Positions 7,850 through 9,933 of a DNA stretch of 9,933 nt are shown in pieces (the stretch's first letter is position 1; each line of letters opens with the position of its first letter). Source of the stretch: Acidobacteriaceae bacterium (GTDB lineage Bacteria > Acidobacteriota > Terriglobia > Terriglobales > Acidobacteriaceae); contig JASHTU010000305.1 of assembly GCA_030040395.1 (NCBI GenBank), positions 1 to 9,933 on the forward strand, read 5' to 3'. Position numbers and translations under genes: made by a program. The notes below the pieces were generated by a model, which saw only the letters and a program-made list of their open reading frames with translations, had not been told where the DNA came from and ran no database searches.

Positions 7850-9427
7850 ATGGAGCTGATTGCGGGGCTGCGGGCATGGCTGACGCAGCCAGTCTTTCTG
7901 GTTGCGCTCGCCGGCGCGCTGATTGCGGTGGTTGTGCAGTCCGGCGATCTGGGGTCGTCGGACGCGGCGCACCGGCTGCAAGTGGCGCATTCGTTATGGA
8001 CATCGGAGCCGCCGGTCTTTCCGAACGAGTATCCCGACTTCGGCGTGCGCGGGCGCGGGGGCAGGATTCAGAGTTACTACGGCATTGGCCAGTCGCTGCT
8101 GTTTCTGCCGGCCGACATCGTGGGCGGACTGTTGGAACGGCTGCCGGCCTTCGCAAAGTACAACGGCAACGACCCGGCCGTGCGCACCATCGTGGTGTGT
8201 TACGCGGTGAGCGTCTTTTTGAATGTGGCGACGGCGCTGCTTTGCCTGCGGTTTCTGGCGCTGTTTGGATTCAGCCGCATTCAGGCGATTGCCGGCACGC
8301 TGGCCCTCCTGCTGGCTACGACGCATCTGTTTTACGCGCAGGTTCAACAAGAGAACAATTTCATTTTTCTGCTCACCCTGGCGGGACTGGCCTATCAATT
8401 CGAATGGGCGCGCACCGGGAGCCGGCCGGCGCTGATTGCCGGCTCGGCGGCGCTCGGACTGAATCTGCTTACGCGCATTACGACGGGGCTGGATCTGCTG
8501 GCTGGCGGGCTGTTCATCCTGCTGGTGCTGTTGTTTGAGGGGCCGCGCGGCCGCTTGCTATGGGCGCGCATGCGCCAATATGCCGCGACTGCTGCACCGG
8601 TCTATCTTTTGTTCGGGATTTTCGACCGGCTCTATCAGTTCTATCGCTTCGGCTCGTTTTGGACGACTTACATGCGACTGACCGCCATCGAGATGCGCCA
8701 GCGCGATCCCTCGCTGCCGGCGAATTTTCCCTTCTCCGGCGCGATTCACGTGGGCTTCTTAGGCGCGCTGTTTTCGCCGGAGAAATCGATCTTCCTGTTC
8801 GATCCGCTCATGGTGCTGACGGTGTTGCTTGCCATGGTCGCGTGGAGGCGCTTTACTCCGGCGGTCAAGGCGTATTTTGTTGCTATGCCGGCCATGCTGC
8901 TTGCTTATGTCTGCTTTTATGCGCGGTACTTTGCTTGGGCGGGCGATTGGGCTTGGGGCGATCGTTATGTTTCCACGGCGGCGCAGTTCGTGGTGCTGCC
9001 GGCCGTGCCATTGCTATTGCAGTATCGGAGCGAGGTGGGGCGGAGAGTGGTTGCCGCGTGCGCGGCGATTTGTGCAATTTCGGTGGTCGTGCAGGTGGCG
9101 TCGGTGGCGTTCTGGCTATCGCTGGAGGAGTATCAGATTCAGGTGATGCAGCGGCCAGTGTGGGTGGTTGCGCTGCGCTTTGAAAACATCGCTGGTTTTG
9201 CGCTGGGCAAGATGCAGGCCTGGGGACTGTACCGTTTTCTGCCGCTGGATGATGCCTGGGACCAGCAGCACATCACCTGCTGGAATTTTCTGCCGTTCCA
9301 GTTGCAGCATGCGGGAGTGGCGCCGGAATGGGTAGTGAGGCTCACCTTCGTGCTGTGGTTTGGGGCGATTGCGGCGCTGGCGTGGACGCTGATGCGGTTG
9401 TGGCAAATCTTGCGCACGCAGAGTTGA
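7850..9427 (+). CDS. Polytopic membrane protein, GT-C (GT39/ArnT-like) glycosyltransferase candidate
   Basis: This 525-residue integral membrane protein has roughly ten to twelve hydrophobic helices. After the first helix (about 15-30) comes a loop with SGDLGSSDAAHRLQVAHSLW; acidic residues at 33 and 38 sit where GT-C enzymes carry their catalytic or metal-binding Asp. Next comes YYGIGQSLLFLPA near residue 76. Near 357-375 a Trp-rich loop reads YFAWAGDWAWGDRYVSTAAQ, resembling the W-G-x-R-Y segment seen late in lipid-linked-sugar transferases. Such enzymes move a sugar from a polyprenyl phosphate donor to lipid, protein or glycan on the outer face of the inner membrane. Donor and acceptor are unknown, and the family call rests on these resemblances only. 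The start at 7850 has just GAG as a ribosome site, three bases away; a start further in would remove the first helix. No other glycan gene is adjacent. Confidence 0.72.
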   Translation: MELIAGLRAWLTQPVFLVALAGALIAVVVQSGDLGSSDAAHRLQVAHSLWTSEPPVFPNEYPDFGVRGRGGRIQSYYGIGQSLLFLPADIVGGLLERLPAFAKYNGNDPAVRTIVVCYAVSVFLNVATALLCLRFLALFGFSRIQAIAGTLALLLATTHLFYAQVQQENNFIFLLTLAGLAYQFEWARTGSRPALIAGSAALGLNLLTRITTGLDLLAGGLFILLVLLFEGPRGRLLWARMRQYAATAAPVYLLFGIFDRLYQFYRFGSFWTTYMRLTAIEMRQRDPSLPANFPFSGAIHVGFLGALFSPEKSIFLFDPLMVLTVLLAMVAWRRFTPAVKAYFVAMPAMLLAYVCFYARYFAWAGDWAWGDRYVSTAAQFVVLPAVPLLLQYRSEVGRRVVAACAAICAISVVVQVASVAFWLSLEEYQIQVMQRPVWVVALRFENIAGFALGKMQAWGLYRFLPLDDAWDQQHITCWNFLPFQLQHAGVAPEWVVRLTFVLWFGAIAALAWTLMRLWQILRTQS

Positions 9428-9485
9428 TGTGCGACGGATGTGGCGTCCTGGTGCAGTAGGCGCTGTAAGTAACCTCCGGCAAAGC

Positions 9486-9585
9486 CTACTATCTCGTTGC
9501 ATAAGTTCGCGTATTACATTTCAGAGCACAATGCGCAGAAATCTTGACTTTGCTTCATGCGCTAATCTCTGCAACGAGATACTAG
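9486..9585. repeat. 16-bp inverted repeat enclosing a 68-base loop with an inner hairpin
   Basis: CTACTATCTCGTTGCA (9486-9501) and TGCAACGAGATACTAG (9570-9585) are inverted copies matching at 15 of 16 positions. Within the loop, GCGCAGAA (9533-9540) can pair with TTCATGCGC (9554-9562) with one bulged base. The whole 100-base unit folds into a long nested stem starting 59 bases after the membrane protein stop. It could be a transcript end structure, a small non-autonomous mobile element, a non-coding RNA or paired regulator sites. There is no T-run at its 3' edge. Confidence 0.55.
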
Positions 9586-9719
9586 TTCCTGTATCGGAGC
9601 ACTGCGACGCGGTTGAAGGCCAGGCGCGGCTCGGAGCAATATCAATCGACAAACCCGTCGATGGCGTGACAGTAACCGCGGTGTGCATTAACGCTGGTAG
9701 GACTGTTAAGGACCGTTGA
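9531..9719 (+). CDS. Weak 62-residue reading frame of unknown function
   Basis: The frame runs from an ATG at 9531 to a TGA at 9717-9719 and encodes MRRNLDFASCANLCNEI, then VPVSEHCDAVEGQARLGAIS and DKPVDGVTVTAVCINAGRT. The second half reads like a folded protein, and a terminator-like stem-loop begins at its stop. Against it, third-position G/C is only slightly above half, AGAG is the only ribosome-site match, and the front overlaps the long inverted repeat. No family is recognised. It could be a gene remnant or chance. Confidence 0.18.
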   Translation: MRRNLDFASCANLCNEILVPVSEHCDAVEGQARLGAISIDKPVDGVTVTAVCINAGRTVKDR

Positions 9720-9767
9720 TTTTGCGTGTTCAAAATCGGGCAACCGCAGGACGGTCTTTGACTTTTT
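9708..9767 (+). terminator. Nested stem-loop followed by a T-run
   Basis: AAGGACCGT (9708-9716) pairs with ACGGTCTTT (9751-9759) over nine pairs including one G-U. Inside, GATTTTG (9718-9724) pairs perfectly with CAAAATC (9731-9737) around CGTGTT. Five Ts follow at 9763-9767. The inner stem is A/T-rich and the T-run is three bases past the outer stem, so it is not a textbook terminator, but two nested perfect or near-perfect stems plus a T-run make a transcript-end or regulatory RNA structure plausible. Confidence 0.4.
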
Positions 9768-9807
9768 CCGGTTATGATGGCGCTCTGGATTTCTTTGCTG
9801 GGTCGAA

Positions 9808-9840
9808 GGGTGGGCCACCCGCCAAGTAGCGAGAGGTGGC
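9808..9840. repeat. Overlapping G/C-rich inverted repeats
   Basis: GGGTG (9808-9812) can pair with CACCC (9816-9820), while GCCACC (9814-9819) can instead pair with GGTGGC (9835-9840). The two pairings share the central CCACC and exclude each other, as in attenuators. The strings are short and could be accidental or part of a dispersed genomic repeat. Confidence 0.3.
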
Positions 9841-9911
9841 TGATGCGTCCGTCCAAAGCAATGGGCGCCCAGGCCGCCCGCAGCGGATAATACAGACGGA
9901 GCGAAATGAAC

Positions 9912-9933
9912 GATGAACCGCAGGCGATTCATC
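9912..9933. repeat. 22-base imperfect palindrome at the window edge
   Basis: GATGAACCGC (9912-9921) and GCGATTCATC (9924-9933) are inverted copies matching at nine of ten positions with two bases between. It overlaps the presumed start of the next gene and may extend past the window. As DNA it could be a regulator site; a two-base loop makes a tight RNA hairpin unlikely without opening inner pairs. Confidence 0.3.
9913..9933 (+). CDS. Probable start of an exported protein, cut by the window end
   Basis: From the ATG at 9913 the visible residues are MNRRRFI, which matches the beginning of a twin-arginine (Tat) signal peptide (R-R-x-F-hydrophobic). GGAG at 9898-9901 is 11 bases away, rather far for a ribosome site. 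An ATG at 9906 in another frame (MNDEPQAIH) sits at a better distance of four bases from the same GGAG. With so few codons neither can be proven; I prefer the Tat-like one for its content. Confidence 0.3.

Larger units (their letters stand above)
9428..9933. other. Gene-poor, repeat-structured tail of the window
   Basis: No convincing complete gene occupies these 506 bases. Base composition is visibly less GC-rich than in the preceding gene, at least to 9770. The region holds a long inverted repeat (9486-9585), a weak short reading frame (9531-9719), a nested stem-loop with a T-run (9708-9767), overlapping G/C-rich repeats (9808-9840) and the likely start of the next gene at the edge. The longer minus-strand frames here have no ribosome sites and no recognisable content. 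Confidence 0.5.

Noticed and set aside
7821..7859. 12-codon upstream frame overlapping the start of the membrane protein gene
   Set aside because: Its ATG falls within the proposed -10 element and there is no ribosome site, so it would probably not be in the transcript.
4647..9783. 15-base direct repeat CGGTTATGATGGCGC at 4647-4661 and 9769-9783
   Set aside because: One copy is inside the NHL coding region and the flanks do not match, so chance identity is the likeliest reading.

Overview
The window looks like chromosomal DNA of an Acidobacteriota bacterium. The clues are an Oar-like TonB-dependent receptor of the long type that is strongly expanded in that phylum, a free-standing secreted DUF4159 protein, a secreted NHL-propeller protein and moderately high GC. 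This assignment is inference from gene content; there is no rRNA or other phylogenetic marker here. I see no tRNA, rRNA, CRISPR array, transposase or phage gene.

Layout. Bases 2-3025 (+) are the 3' part of a TonB-dependent receptor whose signal peptide, N-terminal domain and most of the plug lie before the window. After a 246-base gap, 3272-4672 (+) encodes a secreted protein with a four-cysteine GLG1-type repeat followed by a six-bladed NHL propeller. Its stop codon overlaps a strong ribosome-binding site for a 24-codon reading frame (4684-4758) that may be a tiny coupled gene or the stump of a lost one. Convergent to it, 4842-6251 (-) encodes an NCS1/CodB-like nucleobase permease, with a hairpin over its ribosome-binding region. 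Next, 6382-6654 (-) is a coding-like frame with no proper start, just behind 6647-7474 (-), a secreted DUF4159 protein. A 375-base divergent region then separates that gene from 7850-9427 (+), a polytopic GT-C-like membrane protein. The last 506 bases hold no convincing complete gene but carry several inverted repeats, a weak 62-codon frame and, at the very edge, the probable start of another exported protein.

How the genes may work together. The receptor and the NHL protein are co-oriented and both act in the envelope, so they could share a role in taking up or processing a large substrate, but nothing in the sequence names the substrate. The permease is an isolated inner-membrane importer with no nucleobase-catabolism gene beside it. 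The DUF4159 protein and the membrane protein are divergent and could share a control region; both are envelope proteins of unknown specific role. I found no clear new multi-gene system. The best leads are the Cys-repeat/NHL fusion, the two gene remnants and the structured non-coding region after 9428.
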